A stretch of DNA of 64,000 bases from Acorus gramineus (Eukaryota > Streptophyta > Magnoliopsida > Acorales > Acoraceae), in the NCBI GenBank assembly GCA_030737835.1, contig CM060850.1, positions 372,001-436,000 of the forward strand, read 5' to 3'. How positions within the stretch are numbered: the stretch's first letter is position 1; the number at the start of each line of letters is the position of its first letter. The notes under the pieces were generated by a model. It was given only the letters and a program-made list of their open reading frames with translations. It did no database searches and was not told the origin of the DNA. Of the stretch, positions 27,433-38,596 are shown one piece after another. The translations under genes were made by a program, and so were the position numbers.

Positions 27433-30400
27433 ATGGGGAAGAAGAAATTCATAGACAAGAAGAATTCGGCGACCTTTCAATTGCTCGCCAGGGACTCCTC
27501 CGATCCCACCTCGAAAGACGGACCGGCGTCCGACCGGATCTTCGTCCGCGTCGACAACAATCCATACACCTCCGCCGGCTTCTTCGACGATGGCGATGTC
27601 CACGACGACCGCCTCCAGTCGATCGACGGTCGCGATTCTATCTTCGCCGACGCTCCCGATGAAGAGGACGGCGACGTCGAGCGGATCGGGGGCGTCCCGT
27701 TCCCCGCTTGGTACTCCTCTTTGAAGGCGCCGGCGGCGCCTCTCCCGGACGATGTGAGGCAGGAGATTCTCGAATTAGGGCTTCCCGACGATGGTTATAA
27801 CTACCTCCTCCACCTGCGGGAGATCAAGAACGCAGGGGGAGGCTCTTCGTACTACCAGAACAGCAAAGCCAAGCTCGATCAAGTTCCTTTCGATGTGAAG
27901 GTATAACTCATGAAAATTTGTCAATCTAGGGTTTTTTAAGCTTAGTTTAATTGTGTTTTGTGGTTTACCAGGCTTACGATGCTTCTAGGGTTCGTATTAG
28001 TTCGGAAGTCAATGAGGATTTGAACGTGAAATCGATATACAGTGTGGCTTCTAAGACGGTGGGGGTGAAGATTCAGAGAGCGGTCGATCCCGAGGTGTCT
28101 GCATTGCTTGATGACAGTGACTTATCAAGGTTTGGATCAGATGTGGAGGACTTGGAGGAGGACTTTGTTGTCCGGGCGAACCTTCTGGAAGATGGGAAGG
28201 AGGAGGGAGAGGCTGAGGAGGTGGTGGAGAGGATTGGAGGGGCGGATTTGAACGGTGGAGTGAACAATGAGCACCCGTGGAAGGCGGAGGCTGACATTGC
28301 AGGGGAGGTGGAGTCGAGAGTGGATCAGTGGGATGGAGGAGTTGAGTTTGCTGGTGAGAAGTCGAGGATTCGGAGACCCTTGGATGAGCAGTTTGATCTG
28401 GTGAGTTGTTATTTCATCATGTTTGTTCTATTCTTCATCCATTTTATTCTAAATCTGGTTATTGCTTTGTATTGATTTTTGTATAAAAAAAAAATCTGGA
28501 GATTGGTTAGGTTAACATGCATCATCACCATCAAGAAAGCTTGTGTGTGCTTATTATAACTGGATACATGTTCACACCAGAATTGTTAATGTATAGCATG
28601 GACATTGCTTGGCGCTTCTATGTTGTAGCCTAACATAGTAGATTTTGGTAATTGTTTTGGCTAAAATACATTGCAATGAGCCAAGAGTTTTCATTGGATT
28701 CCTTTGGGAGTATCAATGAATATTATATAAAAGTTACCCTACCTGTGTCCTGATTTTTCGAAACATAACCTTCTTATCTGTGTGGGTGTCGTTGGTGTCT
28801 AGATGATGCAAGGCAAGTGTCATGAGTTCTGTACTTGTTCTGAGTTCCTGTGCAAGGGCAAGTGTGTTACTAATCCTGTCTTGTTATAAGTTCCTGTGGA
28901 CATTCGTATTATAAGTTGCTGTGACTCTGTTTTTTATAAGTACCGGTCGACCATTTTATGCCAAATATTGTGCTCTGGGAACATAAGACATTATGCAGCT
29001 GAGTAAAACTTAACCTCCATAGCATAATGCTTAAGTGTTATATACGATGCTATGGAGTGGCATTTTCCATCCGAGAAAAAGTTTGGTAAATTTTGCTATA
29101 TAATATCCAGCTTTGAACATGTGTCTGACAGATGTTCTATGGGTCTAGCTTGATGCATGTTTGACACTAAGTCACTAACACAGCATGTACATTCCACGTC
29201 CATCCTGTAGAGGCTCAAGTCAATTTTTCAGTCTCCCTGAATCAATTTATTCTATAATGAAATCAACAGATTGACTTGGCAACATTTCAAATTTCCTTTG
29301 GCTTAAGAGTTCGATTCACATTTTCAGAGAATCATAAATATAGACTGTTGCTGATCTTCTAAAAGTAGAGTGATAATGTTATAAAATTGTGCTCTGGGAG
29401 GAGGTTGTATTGATCAAACTGAACCATGAAAGTTTTCAGGATATGAGAATGCATAATTGCACTTTAATCCTTGGAGTGAAGGAAAATCAGTGTCTTTCTG
29501 TTCCAGCATTCCCGTGGATATTACTCAAATTCTAACATGCTTCGTTACTCTGTGAGGTGATGAGTTGCGTAGTCTGCATTGCATGCTTCATTGAACAATT
29601 CATGATTGGTTATTGTGGCTTCTAATTTACCCACCCACAAAAATCACGATTGATTAAACCATGGATCAATATTATTTGAGAAGAAGCGTGCATCTAATTT
29701 TTATACTCTTGGTATATGTAACTAACTAGATCATTTCTGACCCAAATATTTGGGAAATACATCGCATTTTTTGGATATTTTTCATATCTCATACAGTTAT
29801 TCACCATCTTTCTCATGCGACATTAGCTTTTTGATTCCACAGCTTGCACTTAAGGAATACGGGGATAGTGATATCGATGATGATGATGGTGGTCCTGTGG
29901 CTACAGAAGATGAACTACTTGCAGCTAAGCTTAATGATGTCCTTAAAGACTACAAAATTGATGACGTGGAACTAGAAGACAAGTACAAAGTCCCACATGA
30001 CCTCCTGAAGAAGGATGAAGGGTCAAAAGGAGATGAAGAGCTAGAATCTGTCGCTGATGTGATCCGCAAGTGCGCAGAATATGCTGAAATGTATAGCCAC
30101 GAGGACCAAGATGAGGAAATTGTGGTTGTCGAAGAAAGTAGTGATGAATCTGAAAAATGGGATTGTGAAACCATTGTTTCCACGTATTCAAATCTTGATA
30201 ATCATCCTGGGAAAATACAAGCTCCTGATAAACCCAGGAAGAGACTGCCCGACATTGTCTCTGGAGCTTCAGGTGCAACTGGAAATGTGATATCGCTTCG
30301 AGGTAAGGAGAAGCTTCCGGTAGAGTTTTTACCACATGGTAAGAAAACCATCACGGGAAAGGTGAAGAAAGCAGTGAACTCTGGAGCTGAGCAGCCACAA

Positions 30401-30786
30401 AGAAAGTCACGCGATGAAGAGTCAAAGGAGGAAAAGAAGGAAAGGAAGGTAATCTCAGGCATCTCTTTTTATTAGATTCTACCTTGTGAAGAACGTAATA
30501 AGACACAATCATCAATCACCAAATGATATTTCAAGAATTCAAAACAATACTCACATAGTTTGTTCAGCATGACCTTTATGCCATTTGGCTTGGAAGTATT
30601 GCTGCCTTTTCTTTTCATATCTGAACGTAAGATTTTGCTGTTTTTGATATGTAGGCTGCTATTAAGAAAGAGAGAGGAGAAGCTCGCAGAGCAAAGAAGG
30701 AATTGAAGAGCCTTTACAGAGCTGAAACTCAGCTTGCCCAAAGGTCTGTTGCTATTGCAGGGCCATCTTCCATCCACCTTATGTAA
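27433..30786 (+). CDS. LTV1: LTV1 homologue, 40S ribosomal subunit assembly factor
   Basis: Four exons (27433-27900, 27972-28400, 29843-30448, 30655-30786) give about 544 residues. The N-terminus MGKKKFIDKKNSATFQLLAR is the hallmark of LTV1 proteins. The segment PDDGYNYLLHLREIKNAGGG (about 120-140) is also typical. A long acidic middle follows (DIDDDDGG, SRFGSDVEDLEEDF), and then a basic, lysine-rich C-terminus (AAIKKERGEARRAKKELKSL) ending in GPSSIHLM. In yeast, LTV1 joins pre-40S particles, helps position ribosomal protein S3 (uS3) and is released by phosphorylation. The role in plants is inferred from the family. GC content falls steeply from exon 1 to exon 4. The third intron boundary is clean, and the final exon runs through to a stop without further splicing. 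Confidence 0.93.
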
Positions 30787-32092
30787 TCCTATAATCTCTC
30801 ATAGTATGTTTTATTAGTCAACATCTTCTCAATTCGTTACTTTATAACCTGTATTCTTGGATGGTATTTTTGGCCTTTATTTGCCCCCGATAAGGTAAAC
30901 GCATGTGATGAAAAGTGGTCTATTTTTCTTTCAATTTTGACTGAATGAAGTGTGTGTTCTTACTTGTTAACATTAATTTGCAAAGAGCTTGCTTGAGGTA
31001 TACTTTTTGATGTGAACAGACCTTTTTATCTACAGTAAAACCAATAAATCTGTATATGACGCGTTATATGTTGGAGAAAAAGGATTGCAGTAATCCTATG
31101 ATTTTGGTTGAGGTCTTCTCCAACATTGTTGATCAAGGCATGCCTGTTCTTTTTAGGAAAATGAGTGGAATTGGTTTGAATATCACTTTTTTTTTTTTTT
31201 TTTTTTGGTAGAAAGATTCTGTAACCAGATTCATTACAAACTACAGGCCTCATTGGGCGACTTACAAACGGGGTGGACTGCGTCTACCAAGACACATCCC
31301 AACCGACTGTTGTTGTTGTGACAACAGTGGGCCTGAACCCCCAACTAACCCAAGCCTAACAAAGCTGAAACTTAATCGTGCAATCTCGCCTTCAGCGAGA
31401 GTTTGAAACCAGGAAGCCCACGAGGGGCCGATGTCGGTATCGACTGGCCTAAAGCCGTGGGGGCAAATTTGAAGATCACTTTAAATTTCAAGAAGTGTTT
31501 CTGAGAATAGAATAAGCAAGTGATTAAGTGTTTTCATTGCATTGACATATCATACATAACAGGTTTGTTTTGTAGGGACAAAACACTTCTCACTTCACCA
31601 AAAATATGTAAACCAGCATCAGATTCTTCTCTGTTTCTTCTGTCATATGGGAACTGTAAGATCATGATGAGTGCTTAATGGGGCTATGTTTTCCTCGGAA
31701 CCCTAACAATGGTTTACATCAGAAGCAAACAATATATAAACAATATGGTTTTTATTGACATCAAATATACATGAAGATTGGGTTAATATGCTGCATAAGT
31801 TCCCCTCATAACTTATAAATAACAGCTATACTTTTTGCTGCTCCCATTGTTGTGCACTGTTTACTCTTCCCTGGTCTGTTCTGCATCTTGATCAAATAAC
31901 CTTGACTCGATAATTGGCTTATACATCCATTCTCCATCTGGCATCTGCCCAATACAGAATTTTCATAATTAGGTGCCATGTGAGGCATGCATACCTCTGT
32001 TCATGTGAAACTCCATCAACACAGGTCCTTCCATTCGCAGCCTGCCAAACTCTCTGAAACCTTATACCTGAATACAACTTAAATTGCAGTGA
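30787..32092. other. Convergent intergenic region between LTV1 and the ferredoxin/TPR gene
   Basis: The two genes converge here. The only clear feature is the SINE at 31,190-31,467. The part from about 31,750 to 32,092 is probably the 3' UTR of the minus-strand gene. A short minus-strand open frame there (31,806-31,988) has no recognisable similarity. Confidence 0.5.
31190..31467 (-). mobile_element. tRNA-derived SINE
   Basis: On the minus strand the element starts GCCCCCACGGCTTTAGGCC, with an A-box-like TAGGCCAGTCG and a B-box-like GGTTTCAAACTC. It has a body of about 200 bases and ends in TTCTACC followed by a long A tail, seen as a T run at 31,190-31,206. It is flanked by a 15-bp direct repeat with one mismatch: TTTGAATATCACTTT (31175-31189) and TTTGAAGATCACTTT (31468-31482). 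The long target duplication plus A tail is diagnostic of LINE-mobilised retroposons. Confidence 0.8.
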
Positions 32093-33983
32093 TCATGAAG
32101 ACGTGTTCACAGTAGCGAGTTTCTCTTCAAGTTTTGCAACCCGAGACTGCAACATGAATGGGATCACATAGGAAACCTTAGTAGCCCTTTTTCGAGGTTT
32201 TCTCGCAGGAAAAAAAAAAAGAAGATACTACTATGTAAAGGTGATGAATTGAACCTTGAATGATTTGGAGCGACGAATAGATGGATCAACAAGCAATGCT
32301 CTTGAATATGCCTCTTCGGCCGCACCCCATTCTTCCATGGCCAAGTAAGCATCACCTTGGCATAAATAAGCCTGCATAAACACACACACAATTGCCTTCA
32401 ATATCTTCCATTCTCTACCTGCATTACCTCCTGAACATGAATAGAACCATCAATTGGCATGAGAAGCCAATTAGGATCTTGATTAACAGTATTTTATGTT
32501 CATTCTACTTGCATGTGATGCAGTTTAAAGAAAGTTAAGAATTTGTACTCAGTGATGGACGTGTAGCTATATATGTAAAGTCTGGTTGACCTTGTTTGAG
32601 CTTAATAACTAAAGCTGGTGGTAAGTTTGTTGATTACCCAAAAGATATTCATATATGCTCAGATTTCGTATTTGGAAAATAAAAAATTGCTAGAGATTTA
32701 ATATAGCAGATGCGAGTATCAATGTATCCTTTCCGAAAAATATTAAACTCATAAAATAAATATATGTTTGTCTTCTGTGCAATCTAAATTCAATTATTTT
32801 ATATGATTAACATAAACCTCAAAATTTAAATAATCCATTTTCTTCTACCATTCTACTATTTTTGAAAGACAACGAGAAGCCTGCAGTTTTAACATCAACC
32901 TCCAAATTAAAAAAAAAATTATTTTTCCACCATCTTTCATCTCTAATATATTACCCAATCACTTCAGCTAGTATTTATATTTAGACATATTAATTATCTA
33001 AAATATTATTTGCATCTCCTTCAAACTTCAAAAGATCTGAATTTGAATATTAATATATATAAAAAAATAGTAAGAACATGTACTACCAATATCAAATCCA
33101 TTGACTGACTTTAGCTGGTAATCACATCATAATCAACCATAAACATGATAAAATTCAAAAAAAACAAAAACAGAAAGAAGAATTGAATGTGAACTGGAAT
33201 GTCTCACCTGAGGATAATCAGGTGCAATTCTTGATGCCTCTGTTGCATCTTCCAGAGCACCAGATGCATCCCCCATTTTCAATCTCGCAACAGACCTAAA
33301 AAAATACCCAAAACTACCTCTTCATTTTGAACACCATTAAAACAACTTTCAATTTAACAATAACAAAATCGAACCAACCTGCATTTATAGATAAAATGCA
33401 GACCTCCGGATGGCTTAAGCTCAATCGCCTGTTTTCAACAGAAACCACAGTCACATCACTAAAAAAAACATAATTCTATGGTCCGTCTGTTGCGTCCATT
33501 CTGACGCCAAAACGTACGCAACGTACGGACGCGTGGCAGTTTTATTTTTTCGATTTTTAAGCGAACCTGAGACAGGAAGGCCTCCGCTTCCGAGACCCTC
33601 CCCGATTCCACCTCGGCCTCGGCTTTCCTCCTCAGCGCGAGCGCCTCGAGATTCACGCCCGGGTCGGAATCTCGCCCGAAGAGGGCCTCCACGACCTGGG
33701 CGGCGCGAGCGGCGGTGCCGCAGTGGGAGAAGGCGGCGCCGCCGGGGAGGACGACGAGGTTGGGCCCGGACCCGCACCTGCCGAGGCACCCGCACGAGGT
33801 GACGGAAACGCCGGCGGGGGCGATCCCCGACAGGGTCTCCAGTGCGTCCAGCGAGCCCTGCCTCCGGCAGGTCCGGTTCACGCAGATCCTGATTTCGACC
33901 CTCTCCGACGCCGCCGGAGGCGGAGGAAGGTTGTTGTTCGTCGCGGCGGCGATTACGCCGGCGGAGCATTTCAGGAGAGCCAT
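32093..33983 (-). CDS. Thioredoxin-like [2Fe-2S] ferredoxin / TPR domain protein
   Basis: Five exons read on the minus strand (33983-33567, 33428-33379, 33295-33208, 32371-32255, 32146-32093) give about 241 residues with consistent phases. The first exon has a thioredoxin-like ferredoxin pattern: CVNRTC at about residues 34-39, then SCGCLGRCGSGPNLVVLPGG at about 64-83. These supply four or more cysteines placed as in [2Fe-2S] thioredoxin-like proteins. The C-terminal half is helical and TPR-like (ALEDATEASRIAPDYPQAY and GAAEEAYSRALLVDPSIRR), followed by a short coiled end. The fusion suggests an electron-transfer or cluster-binding module on a protein-docking scaffold; the partner is unknown. 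A plastid or mitochondrial address is possible but the N-terminus is short. The leader contains a CT repeat. Confidence 0.85.
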
Positions 33984-33994
33984 CTCTCGGAGTC

Positions 33995-34160
33995 TCTCTC
34001 TCTCTCTCTCTCTGACCAGCTCCGGCTTGCTTTCTCTCTCTCCTCTCTTATCCTGTTATGACCGGCGTTTGGCGGTCAATAGAGGTACTCTTTATTCTTG
34101 GGGGTGACGATAGGATCGGGTTTTTTTTCTCATTTTCCCGGCCCGGCCCGGCCCGGCCCG
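33995..34160 (-). promoter_or_regulatory. Leader CT repeat and GGCCC pentamer repeat upstream of the ferredoxin/TPR gene
   Basis: On the plus strand a (TC)n run occupies about 33,995-34,013, directly before the minus-strand start codon. A tandem GCCCG/CGGCC run sits at 34,137-34,160. CT-rich leaders are common near plant core promoters. GGCCC units resemble site II elements of housekeeping genes. Function is inferred. Confidence 0.4.
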
Positions 34161-35611
34161 AACTGGCCCGCTAGCATACTTTCGTTTTCTTCCCCGATTG
34201 ATTTTACTCGTGTAAGTCTTTTTTTTTTTAAAAAAAAAAAAATCGTTTTAGATAATTTGAATCTCTTCGATGAGAAGAAGCGATTTTATTTTTTCTTGAT
34301 TTTTTTTTATTTCTTTTGTATGATATAGATGTGTTTAAAAAAAGATGACTTTCCACTTTATTAGGAGTTTGAAGTGTTTTATGTGAATTTCACATTTTTT
34401 TTGTTTTCATGAAATTGTTCAGATTCTTGGAAGATTGGTTTAATAAATGAATCCGGATATTTTTAATATATGCATTTGGTATGTTTATCATTAGATCCTA
34501 AAGTGTAGATTCGCAGTTTATTTGTTCATTGATTCTAGTTTGATTCATTGTATGCATTGTTCATTTTTGTGGATGTTGTTTCAATTCTTCAATGTGGGAT
34601 TTCTCTGGTGAGATAAAAAAATGTTTGTTGAGAAAAGATATCATGTTGTATCTAAAACATATTGTTGATCAGAATGGACTTCCAACACTTTGATTGTTTC
34701 TTACTAGTGCATTTGTTGGAGTTTTTATTTGATGATGGATTTTAACGTAATTGTTTATTCTGTTCATCCAAATTTGTGATTGAATAAATATGTTTAGTGG
34801 ATTAAGCACGTTTTAGCCTTAATTGTGTGTATATGATGTCTGTTTAATGATAATTGCATCAGAATTTTTTTTAAAAAAAAAAAAAAACAGAGAGCTCTGT
34901 TGATTTGGATTGGAACTAAGTTTCAAAAGAAGGTGGGCCAATGAGCTTCAGGTTTCAGAGTGGTATATAACAAAAGAAAGCTATGTGAGTCATGGTTTCA
35001 CATGGTGCACATCAATATTGAAGCTGTCATGTTCATTTACCATTTGTAATTTAGAACCACCAGTGATTTAACTGTATATGTATAAATACTGATGATTGTT
35101 TGTTTTCTAAAGAAGAATTGGTTCTGTTGGTTTAAGGAAAGATACTGATCATCTCTGGGTTTTGTCATTTCTCCTTGCATCAAGTCATGTTTGATTATTA
35201 AATGAAGGGCCCTAATAATGTCTTTCTTTGGCCTTCATTCACCAATACCATGGAAAGCTTTTTGATGGAAATGGTTCTCCCTCGTATGTTAAGTTTGTCT
35301 TACTACCATGCAATATATATGAGGTTTAATTTAATTATTTGTTGATATAACAAGTTTGATTGTATGCATTGTTCACCTGTGTGGAGAAAATTTTTAGTTC
35401 TTCCAATTCGGATTGTACTCAAGTTATCTAAGACTGTTTTTGTTTGAGAAAAGAAAGCATGAATGTGTGATGCAAGACATTTATATTTGGATTCTGTAAA
35501 GCATTTTTTTTTTCATTCCATACATCTTTTGAACTCTTTTCAGTTAAATTTTTTATTGCTCTTCTCCTTCCTCACCAGATTTTTATTGATCATGTCTAAG
35601 AACCCAACTAA
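34161..35611. other. Intergenic region, nothing recognised
   Basis: AT-rich DNA with T runs and no exon-like segment. It probably contains the promoter of the neighbouring minus-strand gene and the former promoter of the COQ4 pseudogene. Confidence 0.45.
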
Positions 35612-36791
35612 ATGATACAAGGTGCACGCATCCACCTCAAGGGGTGGCATCAGGCTGCTGTGGCTGTTGGCTCTGCATTTGGTGCACTAATGGACCCTAG
35701 ATGAGGTGATTTAATAGCTGCCCTTGGGGAGACCACTGGAAAACCAGCTTTCAAAAGAGTGCTCGAACGGATGAAGAGTAGCCCAGAAGGCAGAGTAAGT
35801 CTCTCTATGTTTGTATATCTTTGGAATACAATCGGGGTCTACTAAATTGAACTTGCTCATTAAAACTTGCTGTTCAACTGGTTGATGAAGAATCTTCTTG
35901 TAAATTTAATGATAGCAGAAAAAACATCTGACCATTCATTTTTTGTTTTTTATATCTTTTTTTATGACATTGGAAATGCATCCTGATTCCTGAAAAGAGT
36001 TGCAATACAAAAACTCACTACTTTCACTTCTGAGATAGTTTCTATATATGTATATATCGATGCATCTTATTAAGCAATTAAAACCAAAAAAAAAAATGAA
36101 CATTGCAATTTTTGACAGGAAATACATGCAGTTATCCTAGAATAGAATGAAGCTGATCAAGATACGAGTGATGGAAATCGACATCATTCAAGTTACTCCT
36201 GTTTAACAACCTGATTATTTTTTACTGCCATTATTGTATCCCACATGAATGTCCTATATTTCATGGATTCAATAAGTTGATTCTTTGACTGTCATCTAAG
36301 GCACTTTTTTTTAACATTCATATGCTCTGCAAGATGTACTTCTGGATTGACCCCGTGTCATATCAGCTAATGTTGCACACGCCTGGCACCTCCCAGAGCA
36401 TACTTTTGGTGCAGCCTACGCAAGATTCGTGGGTTCTCACAATTTCTCCCCAGATGACAGGCCACCAGTTCGGTTCATGGACACCAACGAGCTCGCCTTT
36501 ATGGCAACCCGTGCTCGTGTGAAACATTACTTCTGGCATGTTCTATTTGGGCTTCCAACAAACCTCATTGGCTAGTCAGCTCCGAAAGTGATTGAATTTG
36601 AGCAAATGTATCTGCCCATGTGTCTGCTTTCAGTCATTGGTGGATCTGCGAGGTTTAGTGAGAAGCAGAGAGCCTTGTTCTTGAGGCACTATTTTCCTTG
36701 GGCCTCTTGGGGGAGTTTTGATGAGGATTTGGAAGATGTTCGAAGGAAATGGGGCATTCTTCCATGCCCCGAACCGAGACACATATCATGA
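35612..36791 (+). pseudogene. COQ4: Pseudogene of COQ4 (ubiquinone biosynthesis protein)
   Basis: Translation gives blocks typical of COQ4: [20 protein letters not shown] at 35,624-35,683, GETTGKPAF, then [20 protein letters not shown] and [14 protein letters not shown], and [18 protein letters not shown] to [12 protein letters not shown]. The first coding exon (35,612-35,794) keeps its ATG and a GTAAGT donor. The frame is broken by TGA at 35,702 and TAG at 36,573, and another in-frame TGA sits near 36,348. About 15 residues are missing before [10 protein letters not shown]. The metal-binding HDxxH motif reads HYFWH, so a key aspartate is lost. Introns remain, so this came from genomic duplication and not from reverse transcription. 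COQ4 organises coenzyme Q synthesis in mitochondria; a functional copy must be elsewhere. The middle intron/exon limits (about 35,795-36,345) are uncertain. Confidence 0.88.
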
Positions 36792-37095
36792 TTTATCCTC
36801 GTAAGTTCTTCCTCTTTTTTGTTCTTGGATTCTCTTGATCACATACCTTATATTATATCGAGATGAAAGATTTCCTGTCTGTTTTGTTATAGACAAAAGA
36901 TTTTATTGAATAGGGTATACAAACATATTTAGATTTCCATGTATTATATTGAGATCTTAGTCTCTTCTATGATAGAAACTATATGTTTGGACACATATGT
37001 CCTTTGACACTTTAAGCCATTGTCACATTTATAGGCACCCATGGAAACTGACATGAAGAAACTTAGTGTAGGTTTTCCTGCATTGGCAATGACAG

Positions 37096-38593
37096 TCAAG
37101 GGTAAGGGAGAGTTGCAATGTGATTGTGAGCCACGGTACCTATCCAAAGCTTCCCATCAACCTCCCTAACTTCACTGACCAACTTCACCACTTCACCTCT
37201 CCTGTCCTCAAGCACCTCCACAATCTTCCCTTGCTCGTCAAAAAGCGAGATGACAGTGTACATCTTCATTCCAATCATCCTCGCCAAGTGAGACATCCGC
37301 AGAGGCAGCTTGAAGTAGAGGCTCCTCAGCCATGGATTGTTAGAGAAGAACTCTGCTCTGCGTGTCCTGCAACAGTCGATCGCCACCCAAAACTGTCCCC
37401 GTCCATTCGATCTCACATTGTCGGGGAAGCCCGGCAGGTCAGCAAACACTTCAACTCTTCCCCTCTTTGGTCCTTCTAACCAGTATCTCATCAACCTATG
37501 ACAAGTTATGAAAAAAATTCAAGGCAATCAATAACAGGATTTTCAGCAGTAGGGATACTAAAGTACACGACTTGGTTTTTTCTTGCCTGTAATTCGCTGT
37601 CTCGGTGAAGAGGAGAAACTTTTGATCATCCGAGATTTGAACTCCATTGGGAAAGGCTAGACCTCTTAGGACAACATGGGTTGTCTTAGTGGAAGGGTCA
37701 TGCCTGAGTAGTCTTCCTGTGCCCTCTCCTTCTAGTAATATCAAGAAATGGTTCCTTCATCACAATTGTCCATTCTTATTAGTGGAAAGAATTGGATAGT
37801 CTATACAAATTTCAATCCAATAGAACTGATGATCCCCACTTACCTTCTGTTGTATCTCATGCTGGTGTCAGTGAAGAAAATTGACCCATTTTTGTGGATA
37901 TCCAAATCATTTGCAAAGAGTATTGGCTTCCCTTCTACGTGGGTCGAGACAGGCGTGGCAATGCCTCCCATCCTGCTGACCATCATAAGACCATGATAAG
38001 CATCAGCAATGTAGAGATCCCCAGTCACCCTATTGAACCTCAGGCCGAGCGGGCGCCCACACAGCCGCTCATACTGGTGTTGTTTAGTCGTGGTAGATTC
38101 AACTCCATTAGCACAAAGTCGTTCAGACCTTTTGATCAAGACAATCACTTAGCCTCAATTCAATAAACCATGCCGGCATTTGGGATTCAGACATAAAAAC
38201 ACACACAAAAACTCACCAGTTGGAGCTCACAAATGCAAATGTCTCCCACCCAACACCATGGCCCATCCATCTCACAATGCGCCCGTCCGCGAGGCCTGTG
38301 TAAGGCCCACGGCCATCAATATCAAAATCGATGGACTCTGGGCCATAGATCTCATTGACGAACTCCAGTGTCCCCAGCCTCAGGCGGCTCTGGTTGTCCC
38401 TCGGCCAGTGGTCCATGACCTGCTTGTAAGGCGCAAAATCGTGCTTTACGGGTCTGTAATCATGGCCCCCCAGTGGCCCTAAATGGAAGGGGTCAGCGTA
38501 GATGAGCCCAAGGAGTAAGCCCACGAAGAAGAGGCGGGGGTGAAAAAGGCCCTCGTCCTTCGACGGGGCCTTTGTTGCACCATTGACTGCCAT
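37096..38593 (-). CDS. Strictosidine synthase-like protein (six-bladed beta-propeller)
   Basis: Four exons on the minus strand (38593-38217, 38128-37844, 37754-37587, 37495-37096) give about 409 residues. I chose the ATG at 38593; an in-frame TTG lies 9 codons upstream. Near the N-terminus is a hydrophobic signal-anchor (LFFVGLLLGLIYADP, about residues 22-36). Family motifs follow: GPESIDFDIDGRGPYTGLADGRI split over blocks near 80-105, CGRPLGLRF, DLYIADAYHGL, FANDLDIHKNGSIFFTDTS, GLAFPNGVQIS, FLLFTETA, and LPGFPDNVR with a final WIGTVAHN. SSL proteins share the strictosidine synthase fold, but most lack its Pictet-Spenglerase activity and lie in the secretory pathway or vacuole. Several are pathogen- or pollen-related. 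The actual substrate is unknown. The third intron uses a GC donor. Confidence 0.92.
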
Positions 38594-38596
38594 GGT

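Noticed and set aside
32164-32391. A minus-strand 75-codon open frame
   Set aside because: It overlaps exon 4 of the ferredoxin/TPR gene in another frame and has no independent support.
33451-33969. An arginine-rich minus frame and two plus frames over the ferredoxin/TPR exon 1
   Set aside because: They are frame shadows of a GC-rich exon. Only the 33,983 minus frame has the cysteine pattern and continues correctly through splicing.
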